From Methanobacterium sp. (GTDB lineage Archaea > Methanobacteriota > Methanobacteria > Methanobacteriales > Methanobacteriaceae), in the NCBI RefSeq assembly GCF_038562635.1, contig NZ_JBCFBO010000001.1:1838643-1902642 (forward strand): a stretch of DNA of 64,000 bases. The letters run 5' to 3'. The notes below the pieces were generated by a model. That model had not been told where the DNA came from. It worked only from the letters and a program-made list of their open reading frames with translations, and searched no databases. Every line of letters begins with the position of its first letter. Positions within the stretch are counted from its first letter, which is position 1. Below, in pieces: positions 54,734 to 64,000 of this stretch. The translations under genes and the position numbers were made by a program.

Positions 54734-57028
54734 TTATTTTTCTGATTCATCAACTTCTATGAGCTTTTTAGTTTTATTTTCACTGATTTTTCTAAAACCT
54801 GAACTCACCACATCAACTATGCTTTTGGCTATTTTATCTCCAATTCCTTCCACTGATTTAAGTTCTCCCTGTGATGCATTAATGATATTTTTCACAGAAC
54901 CGAATTCATTGAGCAGTTTTTTAGCAGTAACTGGACCAATATTTGGCAGTGACTCTACAATGTACAGCTGCTGTTCGTATAATGTAAGTGGTTTTTTCTC
55001 GGTTCTGACCTGTACAGGTGATTTGTCCTGTATCTGTTCTCTTATAGCGATTCTTAAAATCATTGCTGCAGTGTCTTCTTCAGATCTTGTTGGAATTATT
55101 GGAATACCAAAATCAACAGCTATAGATGATAGAGCTCCTCTTATTGCATTTGGATTAAGGAGGGAAGAATACAGATCATCTCCTTCCAGTATAATTACAG
55201 GCTTTCTGAAGTTTTCCACCAGCTCTTTTGCTTGTTTATACAGCCTTTTGTCAATAATTGAGCCTACAAAGTCTTTTGCAGTTTTTCGTTCGATTCCAAC
55301 TTCACCACTAACTTGATAATCTGCTACAGGGAGAGCTTTTACTTCAATAACTGCTTCTAATTTATCAAGTTCGCGTAAAACTCTGGAATTACCTTCCCTT
55401 GAATCCGCGTATATTAGAGGTTTTATAACCTTTTCTCCATCTGTTTCTTCTACTCGGGGAATCATTTTTACAATTTCATTCGGTGCTATATTTCGTTTAA
55501 CTCTCTTAGAAAGCTGTTTTTTCATCCGGTTCTCTTTATTAATACTTGTCCAGTAATAAGCCTCATCTCTAGTACCTTTAGTAATTAAAATGTACATTTT
55601 ACCTTTATTTTTCCTTCCAGTTCTCCCACGACGTTGTATCATTCTTATTTCTGATGGAACTGGTTCATAGAGAATTACAAGGTCCACTGCAGGTATATCG
55701 ATACCTTCCTCGGCAACACTTGTGGATATTAAAACATCATAAACACCCATTTTAAAAGCTTTGATTACTTCTTTCTGTTTTTTCTGGGTTAATCCCTTTT
55801 CACCTTCTTTTGAAGCCTGGCCAAAGAATTTTACCGCATTAATTCCTTCTTCCCCACATTTTTCATATATTCGATCTACTGTATCTCTAAACTGTGTGAA
55901 AACAATTATTTTAGAGTCTTTATTATTAAGCTCTTTTTTTAGAATATCTGCCAGTAATTGAAGTTTCGGGTGTTCAATTCCATTTTCATGTGCTTTCTTG
56001 GTGAGGCGAATTGCATTTGAAAAATCTTCATCCATGAGAAGGCCTTTAGCAGCCTTTGTTCTTTTCTTTTTTAGGCGGTCGAAATACTTGTCAAGTGTGC
56101 TTATTCCCTGGGTCTCCAGGAGTTCAACAGCATGCATTGCATTTATAACTGCAGTTAGCACTGAAACTGCATAATAACATTTTTTAGGTGGATTAGAACT
56201 CTGTGCAATTCTTTTCTGGGCAGCCCCTTTAGCTATTAAAACATCCTTTTTACCCATATTCACTGACTTTATAACGCCCATTTTCTTAAGCGTATTCAGT
56301 CTTGCCTTTAAGGTGGTGTCAATATATTTTTTTATTTCTTTGAGCTCTTCTGTAAGCTCCGTCTTTATCCATTTGACTTCAACTGGGTTAAAGTAAGGTG
56401 CAACGTCAGGATCTTCTTCGCTTTTAATGATCACCTCATTTATAAAGAGATTTTCGCATACTTCATTAATTTTATCTTCAACTGACCCTGGAGAAGCTGT
56501 AAGTCCAAGCACCAATGGATGTTTGCTTTGCTGCAGGTATTTACCTGCTAAATAAACGTAAGAATAAGATCCAACTCCCCTGTGGCATTCATCAAATACG
56601 ACCAGTGAAACGTTTTCCATGGAATATCTGGACGATATCAAGTCCGATTCTATAGTTTGGGGGGTTGCACATATGACTTGATGATCGTTCCATCTTTTAA
56701 TTCTCTCTTCTGGCTTTACATCACCAGTTAAAGATGTTGCTGGAATATTTAAAAATTCCCTGAAGCTTTCCTCGTGCTGGACAACAAGGGGCTTGCTTGG
56801 TGCGAGAATAAGAACTTTTGAGCCCTTGAAATTTTTGATCCGCTCTGCTCCAACTAAAACTGCTACTATTGTCTTTCCAAGCGCTGTAGGTGCTACTATC
56901 ATTGTGTTTCCTTTTTTAAGCACGTCTGCAGCTAAAAGTTGTTGATAAAGCCGTGATTCTATTTTTTGATCCTTGATTAGGGGGTGTTCTATCCACTTTT
57001 GCATGGTTTTTATATTGGGCATGATCAT
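54734..57028 (-). CDS. hef: Hef helicase-nuclease
   Basis: A 764-residue archaeal relative of FANCM/XPF that processes stalled or branched replication forks. The SF2 helicase part has APTALGKT (46-53), VVFDECHRG, LGLTASPG, the linking thumb-like insertion and QRRGRTGR. The XPF-type nuclease has YADSREGNSRVL and the signature ERKTAKDFV (about residue 585). Two HhH motifs close the protein (LPNIGPVTAKKLL, VEGIGDKIAKSI). Both catalytic halves are intact. Confidence 0.95.
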   Translation of the reverse strand: MIMPNIKTMQKWIEHPLIKDQKIESRLYQQLLAADVLKKGNTMIVAPTALGKTIVAVLVGAERIKNFKGSKVLILAPSKPLVVQHEESFREFLNIPATSLTGDVKPEERIKRWNDHQVICATPQTIESDLISSRYSMENVSLVVFDECHRGVGSYSYVYLAGKYLQQSKHPLVLGLTASPGSVEDKINEVCENLFINEVIIKSEEDPDVAPYFNPVEVKWIKTELTEELKEIKKYIDTTLKARLNTLKKMGVIKSVNMGKKDVLIAKGAAQKRIAQSSNPPKKCYYAVSVLTAVINAMHAVELLETQGISTLDKYFDRLKKKRTKAAKGLLMDEDFSNAIRLTKKAHENGIEHPKLQLLADILKKELNNKDSKIIVFTQFRDTVDRIYEKCGEEGINAVKFFGQASKEGEKGLTQKKQKEVIKAFKMGVYDVLISTSVAEEGIDIPAVDLVILYEPVPSEIRMIQRRGRTGRKNKGKMYILITKGTRDEAYYWTSINKENRMKKQLSKRVKRNIAPNEIVKMIPRVEETDGEKVIKPLIYADSREGNSRVLRELDKLEAVIEVKALPVADYQVSGEVGIERKTAKDFVGSIIDKRLYKQAKELVENFRKPVIILEGDDLYSSLLNPNAIRGALSSIAVDFGIPIIPTRSEEDTAAMILRIAIREQIQDKSPVQVRTEKKPLTLYEQQLYIVESLPNIGPVTAKKLLNEFGSVKNIINASQGELKSVEGIGDKIAKSIVDVVSSGFRKISENKTKKLIEVDESEK

Positions 57029-57255
57029 ATAAAAAGTTCAATTTTAAATTGAGTATATGAGATTGAAATATTAACTTAATCCATTTAAATCCTGAAATTA
57101 GGATCTTAACCAATTTAAATATATAATTAAGCTATTATATCCTTTTAATAGTTAAAAAGAGAAAGCTTTTTTATATGGAAATTAATTCATAATTAAATAA
57201 GATATAATTAATTCAAAGTGCTGTTACATTATCTAATTTACTCGGGGGGAATTTT

Positions 57256-58128
57256 ATGGATATAGGGGATTATTATTCAAAATCGATTGAAAGTTTTAGA
57301 AGAAATTGGAAAATAACTGTACCTTCAATAGTAGCTTCAATATTAACTGTATTATTACTTATTGTGGCCTTTTTTGGGGTAATGGCAACTTTATCGCCAA
57401 ATTTAAGTATTATAGGAAATTTCACACCATCTATATTCTCTCAAATTAATTCAAATACACTGCTTACAGCTGGCCTGATTCTACTAATCATCGAAATACT
57501 GATATTTATTATAAATGCATTTAGAACTGCTGCTACAGTTGGAATGGCTAAACAAATAATAATGGACGGTTCTGCAAGTCTTGATACTGCATGGAAAGAT
57601 GGGATAAAATTTTTCCCTAAAATATTCGTGGTTTCAATTATAAAAACGATTTTAACAGCTATAATAGCTATACCTATAATTTTAGGATTTTATTTGCTTT
57701 TTAATAATATGATACTAAGTGGAATTTCAGTGGTTTTAATCGGATCCATAATACTCTTCATTGGGTTTATTTTAATTTCACTGATATTCTTTGTATTTAA
57801 CCAGTCAATAGTTGTAGGCCAAAAATCAGTTATAGGCTCAATTAAAGACAGCTACGATATATTCTGGAATAATAAATTAACTGTATTTCTGGTTGCACTC
57901 ATTAATACAGTTATCTCGATGGGAATAGGTTTTATACTGGGGATTATTTCGATTCCTTTAACTGTTGTAGCCGGTCCATTTGCAACTCAGATTTTAGGGC
58001 TTTTGGTAAGTATCATACTTGTTCCTTATTTTGCCCTGGTGATGACTTACATGTACATGGAATTAAAAATGGGTTTCCAGTGGATTAATGGGGATGTAAA
58101 GGATCATATAGTGTCAACTGAAAAATAA
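57256..58128 (+). CDS. six-helix membrane protein of unknown function
   Basis: A 290-residue protein beginning MDIGDYYSKSIESFRRNWKI, followed by about six long hydrophobic helices and a short charged end. The N-terminus (a soluble helix, then FRRNWK) and helix pattern resemble DUF7847 or glycerophosphodiester-phosphodiesterase membrane-domain proteins. No catalytic residues are seen. GGGGGG-rich bases precede the ATG as its ribosome site. Confidence 0.65.
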   Translation: MDIGDYYSKSIESFRRNWKITVPSIVASILTVLLLIVAFFGVMATLSPNLSIIGNFTPSIFSQINSNTLLTAGLILLIIEILIFIINAFRTAATVGMAKQIIMDGSASLDTAWKDGIKFFPKIFVVSIIKTILTAIIAIPIILGFYLLFNNMILSGISVVLIGSIILFIGFILISLIFFVFNQSIVVGQKSVIGSIKDSYDIFWNNKLTVFLVALINTVISMGIGFILGIISIPLTVVAGPFATQILGLLVSIILVPYFALVMTYMYMELKMGFQWINGDVKDHIVSTEK

Positions 58129-58265
58129 GAACTTTAACTGGTAATATGAGCTTTAATAAAAATAAGAAAATGTTTAAATCCTAAAAAAAACATTAAGTTA
58201 GATGAAAAAAATTAAAAAGCGTAAAATAGAGAAATAGGTGTAATTTTGTCTATTTTCAACAATTA

Positions 58266-58425
58266 TATTTTCAAAACCCTCGAAAACTGTTAAATCTTAA
58301 AAAATCTACGATTTTTTACGCGACAAATCGAAGATTTGTCAGCTTAGATTTAACGTTGAGGAAATCTGCGATTTTCGAAAGTTTCTTTCAATCTCAAAAT
58401 CTAGAAGATTTTGAAGATCATTGAA
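58266..58425. repeat. palindromic repeat block A11 with one full 66-nt cloverleaf
   Basis: The unit 58289-58354 has outer stem GTTAAATCT/AGATTTAAC. Its arms are AAAAAATC-tac-GATTTTTT (58299-58317) and GACAAATC-gaa-GATTTGTC (58322-58340). Further hairpins follow (CAAAATC with GATTTTG). Confidence 0.88.
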
Positions 58426-58481
58426 AACAATATTGTTTATTTTTTAAATTAAATTTTGAAAATCGGTAAATACCTCATTAT

Positions 58482-59669
58482 CTATTTTTCGACAATCATG
58501 TTCTCTAATTCATCGAAAACAACATCTAAGCCGCACATACTGGGCACGTAATTCGCTGCTTTAGCGGAATCAACTCCAATAACATCAAAACCAAGCTCTT
58601 CAATTGGCGCAACTACCATGCATGTATCACAGACCATTTTTCCGCCGGCTTTTTCAATCATGTCAGTGTAACCCATCCTGTCGGCCGCGGCCTTTACTGA
58701 AATTGAGGTGCAAACCCATAATTCGTTTTGAAGCTGTTTTCCAGTCACTTTCTCTGCAATAGTCTTAATTTCTTCGATGGATGCATGTGGACAGCCTAAG
58801 CATATTAAATCTGGTTTTTTACTGCTTGTTGAAAGTTTTTCTTTTGCTTCGTTGATTTCTTGTCTGCCAATGCTGATTTTTTCCAGATCGCTGGTTTTCA
58901 ACCCTTCAAGTGCAAACTTGTATTCTGGAGTTAAGTTTTCAACATGGTAAAGTGCAACGGCGCCTGATGATGCAAGTGCAGCACCTAAACTTTTCAAATT
59001 ATCTCTTTTTGAGGTGTTTTTAAATTTAAAATAAGGTACTCCGTCACCCACAGCTTTCCCAATAATGTAACCAATAGCACCGTAATCTGTTCCCTTAATT
59101 TCAGTATCAAGTTCAACAATTAAATTAGCTTTCCTTTCTTCGTCGAGATGGTAACCATATTCTGGGGTTTTTCCACAGATTGCAGCCGAAAGTGCTCCAG
59201 GCCCTCCTTCTCTGTTTGTTTTAGCACCGATTACTGAGTTTACATATGCTACAGCAGATGATTCGGACCATGCGATGTGATCTCCGGTCATGGGAACGTT
59301 CCCGACAAGATAAGGAGTACATGTACATGTGGTGGTTATATCCATCTTCCTGTAGGCTTCAATTATCTTTAACTGCCATTTTGTAAATTCATCACTAAAT
59401 CCAAGGTCTCTTCTATCGAGGTCAACACCAGCAGGGTTTAAGGTTGATGGAACTATGACTTCTGCATCCTGAGCCATGTCCTCTAAAAATTCTAAACCGG
59501 CATCTCCAATTGTTTTATATGAAACTCCGGATATCTGTGCTGATGTTATATTCACCAGTTTTTCAGCGTTGTATATATCACCTAAGGCGACTAATATTTC
59601 CATACTTTTTTGAACTGAAGACCCGTATTCGCCTTCGAGCATTTTTTCTTCTTGGGGTGTAAGGTACAT
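58482..59669 (-). CDS. aconitase X catalytic subunit (phosphomevalonate dehydratase large subunit)
   Basis: A 395-residue AcnX protein, formerly DUF521. In archaea the large subunit, with a small partner, dehydrates phosphomevalonate in the modified mevalonate route to membrane isoprenoids. Family marks are MYLTPQEEKMLEGEYG, TSAQISGVSYKTIGDAG, TTTCTCTPYLVGNVP with clustered cysteines, SNS/ESSAVAYVNSVIGAKTNREGG (here ESSAVAYVNSVIGAKTNREG), CLGCPHAS and VCDTCMVVAP; the cysteines fit an Fe-S cluster. The start at 59669 (MYLTP) uses GTGAT upstream. The small subunit is not adjacent. Confidence 0.9.
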   Translation of the reverse strand: MYLTPQEEKMLEGEYGSSVQKSMEILVALGDIYNAEKLVNITSAQISGVSYKTIGDAGLEFLEDMAQDAEVIVPSTLNPAGVDLDRRDLGFSDEFTKWQLKIIEAYRKMDITTTCTCTPYLVGNVPMTGDHIAWSESSAVAYVNSVIGAKTNREGGPGALSAAICGKTPEYGYHLDEERKANLIVELDTEIKGTDYGAIGYIIGKAVGDGVPYFKFKNTSKRDNLKSLGAALASSGAVALYHVENLTPEYKFALEGLKTSDLEKISIGRQEINEAKEKLSTSSKKPDLICLGCPHASIEEIKTIAEKVTGKQLQNELWVCTSISVKAAADRMGYTDMIEKAGGKMVCDTCMVVAPIEELGFDVIGVDSAKAANYVPSMCGLDVVFDELENMIVEK

Positions 59670-61311
59670 AAAAATCACTAAAATTTTTAATTTATTAGCT
59701 TCCAGTTGAAGCTAAATTGGTGTATTTTTTATATTTAATATCTTCAAGATTTATTTTGAATTTATTTTTATATTCATTTTAATTTAATTTATATTTACTT
59801 AACCCGATCAAAAATAGTAATTTATTTTATTTTGCATGTTTTATTGATAAAACTGCTTGATAATGAGTTTTAATGGATAAAATGTTGAAACTACTTGAAA
59901 TAAATCACTGGGCTGTATTAAAACAAATTAATAAAAATAGAAATGGGAATTTAAGTTAGAACTGGATTTAAAATAAAAAAAAATTCATTGACGGATCTGA
60001 GTCCCAACTATCTCATCAACGATATCAGTGAAATTATCCATATCTTTAAAAGGCACCACTGCACCTGCAGCGATATTATGGCCTCCACCAGCTCCATTGA
60101 AACTTTTAGCAGCTTCACCAAGGGCATAACCCAGGTTCACGCCTTTTTTAATGAGGTCCATGCTGGTCCTTCCAGATATTTTTATGATATTGTCCATCTT
60201 TGATATGGCAATCACTGGCTTATTTGGGTTTAAAATTTCAAGTTCAAGTCCAATACTCGATATTGTACCCATTAAACTTTTCCTGGCTTTGTCTTCAGTG
60301 TAAATATATTGGATATTATCTAATTGAACTGATCCCTCTTTTTTAATCCAGTCTATGCCTTTAACCAGACCGTCTCTGTATTTTTTAGCAAATGTTATGC
60401 CTTCTTCAAGAGCATTCTCTCTTTCCCCAATGCAAATGCTCAGTCCGACACCGTATTTTTTATTTTTACCGCAGGCATCTAGGATCCTTGAATAATCTTC
60501 GATATTTCGTAAAGCGGGAGTTTCACGTGGTATGCTGTAAACTTTGTCAAATATTTTAGGGGTTATCTTGATGAGTTCTTCTTTTAACAGGTCCTTTTCT
60601 TCCTCTGCTAAATCATCGAACTTAATCCCATAAGATAATCCTCTATCTTCCAGGAATGCTTTAGTTCCTTCAGGATCTCCAGAAATACCCTTTAAAGCAG
60701 GGTTAAAAGTATATGAAAGCGCTTTATAAAGTGGTTCTTCCTTTTTATAGGTTATTTTAAGGTCTTCATGTTCTTCGATTACACCTGCATTAAGACCTTC
60801 ATCAAGCATCATCTTGTTGACGCCTATGATCTCTTCACTGCACTGCATATCTCCGTAAGCACCGACTAATGCAAGTCCTGTAAGCTCTACATTGTCCATT
60901 CCACGGACGGTTAAATAAGAAACTCCTGAAGCACTTACGTCTCTTGTTCCGTCCATTCCAAAGAGATGAGGATTTACATGAATTAAATTTTCATATTCCT
61001 TGTCTTGATCACCTAACACCTGATGATGGTCGGCAATTATGGAATCCGCTTTTAATTTACTTATAAGATCAGGGTATGCACTACCCATATCACAGAAAAC
61101 GAATAATTTGTACCTTTCGTTCCTTAATTTTCTTACGAACTCTTCTTTGAGTCTTGGAACTATTGTGACGTGGAATTTACCGCCTTGTTTGGAAATTGCG
61201 TTACACATTACTCCTGCAGCGGACAATCCATCAGAATCATTGTGTGAGATTACTCTCACAACATGATCCTTTTTAATATGCTCCTTTAAAATGGAGCAGG
61301 CTTCTTCAGCT

Positions 61312-61713
<402 letters not shown>

Positions 61714-61726
61714 TAAAATCACCTCA

Positions 61727-61980
61727 AAAATTTTTTATTTTTGTGCCTCGAACACGAAGCATGCAAAAACGAAGTTTTTGCTGCGTCAAAATTCAAAGAA
61801 TTTTGACAGTGTTCGGGCATTCGAAATCGGAGCCTATAAAAATCGAAGATTTTTGTGGCGTCAAAATCTTTGATTTTGACAGATTTCGAAAGGTTCGGAA
61901 AATCCCTCAAAATCTTCGATTTTGGGGCATCAAAACCTAAGGTTTTGAAAGCTTTGATTTTCCTCAACCTCTTAATTAAT
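61727..61980. repeat. palindromic repeat block A12: three 67-nt cloverleaf units in tandem
   Basis: Units 61749-61815, 61822-61888 and 61897-61963 are each exactly 67 nt, with 6-8 nt gaps. Outer stems: CGAACAC/GTGTTCG, CGAAATC/GATTTCG, GGAAAATC/GATTTTCC. Arms: GCAAAAAC-gaa-GTTTTTGC with GTCAAAATTC-aaa-GAATTTTGAC; AAAAATC-gaa-GATTTTT with GTCAAAATC-ttt-GATTTTGAC; AAAATC-ttc-GATTTT with CAAAACC-taa-GGTTTTG. The block is bounded by CACCTC (the rps15 ribosome site) and CAACCTC. Confidence 0.92.
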
Positions 61981-62004
61981 TAGCTTAATTGAATTTTCAA
62001 ATAG

Positions 62005-62574
62005 TCAGTCCTCTGCAGCATGCTTATTTAACCATGATGCAAATTTCTCAAGTGACCTTCTCCTGTGAGAAAATTCATTTTTTTCATCTGTTGTAAGCTC
62101 TCCAAAGGTCTTATCATATCCTTCTGGAATAAAAAGCGGATCGTAAGCAAATCCATGATTGCCCCGCTCTTCGTATGCAATATGTCCTGGAACAGCGCCT
62201 AAAAAAACCTCGGGCTCGGCTTTGGGTGTGCAGTAGCCAATAACCGACCTGAATTCGGCGTACCTGTCTTCAACATCATTCATGAGCTTTAAAATGCCTT
62301 TATTACCAAGTGTTTCCTGCACGTAGGACGAATAAGTCCCTGGAAACCAGTTTAAGGCTTTAATAAGAAGACCAGCATCTTCTACTATTGCAGGTCCTTC
62401 TAGTTTGCTTGCAGCATACTCTGCGCCAAATTTGGCTACATCGACCAGCTCTCCCTGCACTTCAGGGTAGCCTAAATCTGTATGTTCAAGCTCTATGCCA
62501 AATTTTTCAAAAATTCCTTTGGCTTCTTTAACTTTGTGTTTGTTACCAGTTATAAAGTTTATGACTTTGACCAT
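62005..62574 (-). CDS. rdgB: XTP/dITP pyrophosphatase
   Basis: A 189-residue Ham1/RdgB house-cleaning enzyme that hydrolyses non-canonical purine triphosphates. Motifs are FITGNKHKVKEA, VEDAGLLIKALNWFPGTYS, GFAYDPLFIPEG, and FSHRRRSLEKF near the C-terminus. Length is normal. It lies upstream of the rps15-recJ operon on the same strand, separated by the palindromic block. Confidence 0.94.
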   Translation of the reverse strand: MVKVINFITGNKHKVKEAKGIFEKFGIELEHTDLGYPEVQGELVDVAKFGAEYAASKLEGPAIVEDAGLLIKALNWFPGTYSSYVQETLGNKGILKLMNDVEDRYAEFRSVIGYCTPKAEPEVFLGAVPGHIAYEERGNHGFAYDPLFIPEGYDKTFGELTTDEKNEFSHRRRSLEKFASWLNKHAAED

Positions 62575-62708
62575 TTTTTACCATTCCGCCTGAAAATCGA
62601 TCCTGTGAATGTTTTCTATTTCTTTGAATCTATAATTAAATTTAACAAATCAATATAAAATTATTTAAATTCTGTTAAAACTTGCTGGAATGGTAATTGA
62701 ATGAATTG

Positions 62709-63173
62709 TTATTCTGGATTGTAGCGTAAATTTTTCCGTTTTTTCTGTCTATCATACAGTTCAGTCTGCACCAGATCAGCAACTTTTTTATGGCTGTCAC
62801 GGTAGGCATCCCAAACTGAAATACACCATCTTTGGATCATTTCACCCCTTTCATGGCCTCTTGGAGCTTCAAGGACATCATAAACTGTAACATACCCTCT
62901 TTGCACGGGTAAATCAAATTTTGGCCATTCTTTTCTATGTTTTGCCAGTTTAACATGTGCTATTTGCACTTCTCTTCCTGAAAAGTCTTTTTCTATATGC
63001 AGATAAAGGCCAATAAGGGCGAATGTGATGGTGATTGGTTTTGTATTTTCATCTGCATACTGAGCTGCAAAGGCGTTAACTGCATACTGGTGGATAAATG
63101 AAGGATCTGGATGAGTTTGTGTGTAGCAGGAAAGTTTGTAGAACATTTCCGGTTCAGATTTCGCTGTTTTCAT
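62709..63173 (-). CDS. DUF5946-like protein
   Basis: A 154-residue soluble protein. The pattern FYKLSCYTQTHPDPSFIHQY, then ITFALIGLYLHIEKDF, then RGYVTVYDVLEAPRGHERGE and WCISVWDAYRDSHKKVADL matches what I recall of DUF5946. Conserved His and Trp residues in HxxxV...W are seen, but no function is known. It sits 40 bp downstream of kae1-bud32 on the same strand and is probably cotranscribed. Confidence 0.65.
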   Translation of the reverse strand: MKTAKSEPEMFYKLSCYTQTHPDPSFIHQYAVNAFAAQYADENTKPITITFALIGLYLHIEKDFSGREVQIAHVKLAKHRKEWPKFDLPVQRGYVTVYDVLEAPRGHERGEMIQRWCISVWDAYRDSHKKVADLVQTELYDRQKKRKNLRYNPE

Positions 63174-63213
63174 GGTTGTATTCCTTATCTGACTGTAGCT
63201 GAGAAGGTAGTAA

Positions 63214-64000
63214 TTAATCTTGCCCTGTATTATTTACAGTGTACCTTCTTCTTCCCTCAATTTCATCAATTTTTTCAGCTATCTCTCTATAATCATCGGC
63301 AGTTTCATATCCTTTCAAGATTTCTGTAAAGCATAAATCTGCAATTTTGTAGTGGATGCCACCGATTGCTTTTTTAAATACCAGGAGGTCAACACCTTTA
63401 TCCTCAACTAAGTCTGAATTTTTTCCAAGTCCAAAGTCTATGAAAACTACGCTGTCATCTTCTAGAATTAAATTTGAAGTTGTAAGGTCCCCGTGAATTA
63501 TGCCGCAGTTGTGCAGCTTTGCTATATTTTCACCTATTTTCCTTGAAATCACTTTTATTTCATCCAGGGAAGCATCTTCAAAAACATCTTTAATTAGTTT
63601 TCCTTCGATTTTTTCTAAAACGAGGGCATGTTCTTTCCTATTTATGTCATATATGAGCGGGGTTTTGACTTCGCACATTTTGGCTTCGCCTAAAAGTTTT
63701 GCTTCTTTCTTTGTCCTCTTTTTCCGCAGCCTGCGGTCAATTTCAGGAATTCTGTAACTTTTTGGGATTCTCTGTTTAACAAATGCTTCGTGATTCAGCC
63801 ATTTACATGTGTAAATGTTTGCTTCTGCCCCTTTTTCTGCAATTTTCCCCGGTAAAACCAGATGTTTTCCTGATTTATGCATCCAGGGAACGTCAACCTG
63901 GTCTGTCCTGTACTTTTGGATCACAGTTGTATCCTCTATCTGCTGAGTTAACCCGTATTTATACATCAACTGCCCCATCCAGGCAATCATAGCTCCATTA
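63214..64000 (-). CDS. fused Kae1-Bud32 (KEOPS), 3' part only
   Basis: The gene runs off the window's right edge. The first visible residues, NGAMIAWMGQLMYKYG and VIQKYRTDQVDVPW, are the end of Kae1 (TsaD family), the threonylcarbamoyl transferase for tRNA t6A. After a linker, the Bud32 kinase domain follows: GAEANIYTCKW, KQRIPKSYRIPEID, VLEKIEGKLIKDV, the catalytic loop IIHGDLTTSNLIL and VFIDFGLGKNSDL. Such fusions are typical of methanogens. The frame is open to base 64000, so an isolated start at 63990 is not the true one. Confidence 0.92.
   Translation of the reverse strand, partial: NGAMIAWMGQLMYKYGLTQQIEDTTVIQKYRTDQVDVPWMHKSGKHLVLPGKIAEKGAEANIYTCKWLNHEAFVKQRIPKSYRIPEIDRRLRKKRTKKEAKLLGEAKMCEVKTPLIYDINRKEHALVLEKIEGKLIKDVFEDASLDEIKVISRKIGENIAKLHNCGIIHGDLTTSNLILEDDSVVFIDFGLGKNSDLVEDKGVDLLVFKKAIGGIHYKIADLCFTEILKGYETADDYREIAEKIDEIEGRRRYTVNNTGQD

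Noticed and set aside
58289..58354. tRNA-like gene because of its cloverleaf shape and 66-nt length
   Set aside because: Only two inner arms with three-base loops, no anticodon loop of seven, no GTTCGAAT T-loop and no conserved acceptor end.

Overview
The window is a chromosomal segment of an AT-rich euryarchaeal methanogen, most likely Methanobacteriales (Methanobacterium-like). The evidence is an Orc1/Cdc6 gene beside TTTACACTTGAAA origin boxes of the Methanothermobacter type, the DP1 subunit of DNA polymerase D, Hef, archaeal TrmI, the aconitase-X subunit of the archaeal mevalonate route, a fused Kae1-Bud32 gene, UPF0147, and methanogen-type surface CobN proteins.

Layout. 0-6.6 kb: agmatinase, an RDD membrane protein, an OGG1-like 8-oxoguanine glycosylase, a Cys-containing unknown with a decayed partial copy beside it, a lipocalin/AttH-like protein and a GAF protein. 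6.7-21 kb: a metal-uptake region with CbiM and a PDGLE/CbiN protein, an ExbD-like and an ExbB-like motor pair, a DUF2162 permease, two giant cell-surface CobN paralogues, and two paralogous small proteins. Several of these genes share a two-part promoter/operator motif. 21-29 kb: MFS exporter, cyclophilin, ArgD, LysA and DapF. 29-43 kb: a winged-helix regulator, a DUF488 gene broken by palindromic insertions, the corrinoid genes cobJ, cbiG and cbiB spread between housekeeping genes, DP1, an aldolase, a CPBP protease and a TrkA-type protein. 43-51 kb: a dead DUF6602 gene, then about 7 kb of replication origin with a DUF2299 gene inside and cdc6 at the right edge. 52-64 kb: pyrB, trmI, hef, a membrane protein, acnX, a RecJ-like DHH nuclease, rps15, an XTP pyrophosphatase, a DUF5946-like gene and the 3' part of kae1-bud32.

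Three things stand out. (1) A family of short palindromic elements fills many intergenic gaps. Six of them fold on paper into the same shape, an outer stem enclosing two triloop hairpins, and span 66-67 nt. Related palindromes have inserted twice into the DUF488 gene, so the family has been mobile. (2) The origin is unusually long, and its boxes recur with a period of about 50 bp over two stretches, with a gradient from intact to almost unrecognisable copies. (3) The CobN/ExbB/ExbD-like/DUF2162/CbiM region looks like a surface metal or metallo-tetrapyrrole acquisition system. It has a shared 24-bp-spaced control motif and one CobN paralogue that has lost family-typical motifs.

All calls come from reading the sequence and recalling families; no database search was run. 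Small offsets in start codons are inferences from Shine-Dalgarno spacing.
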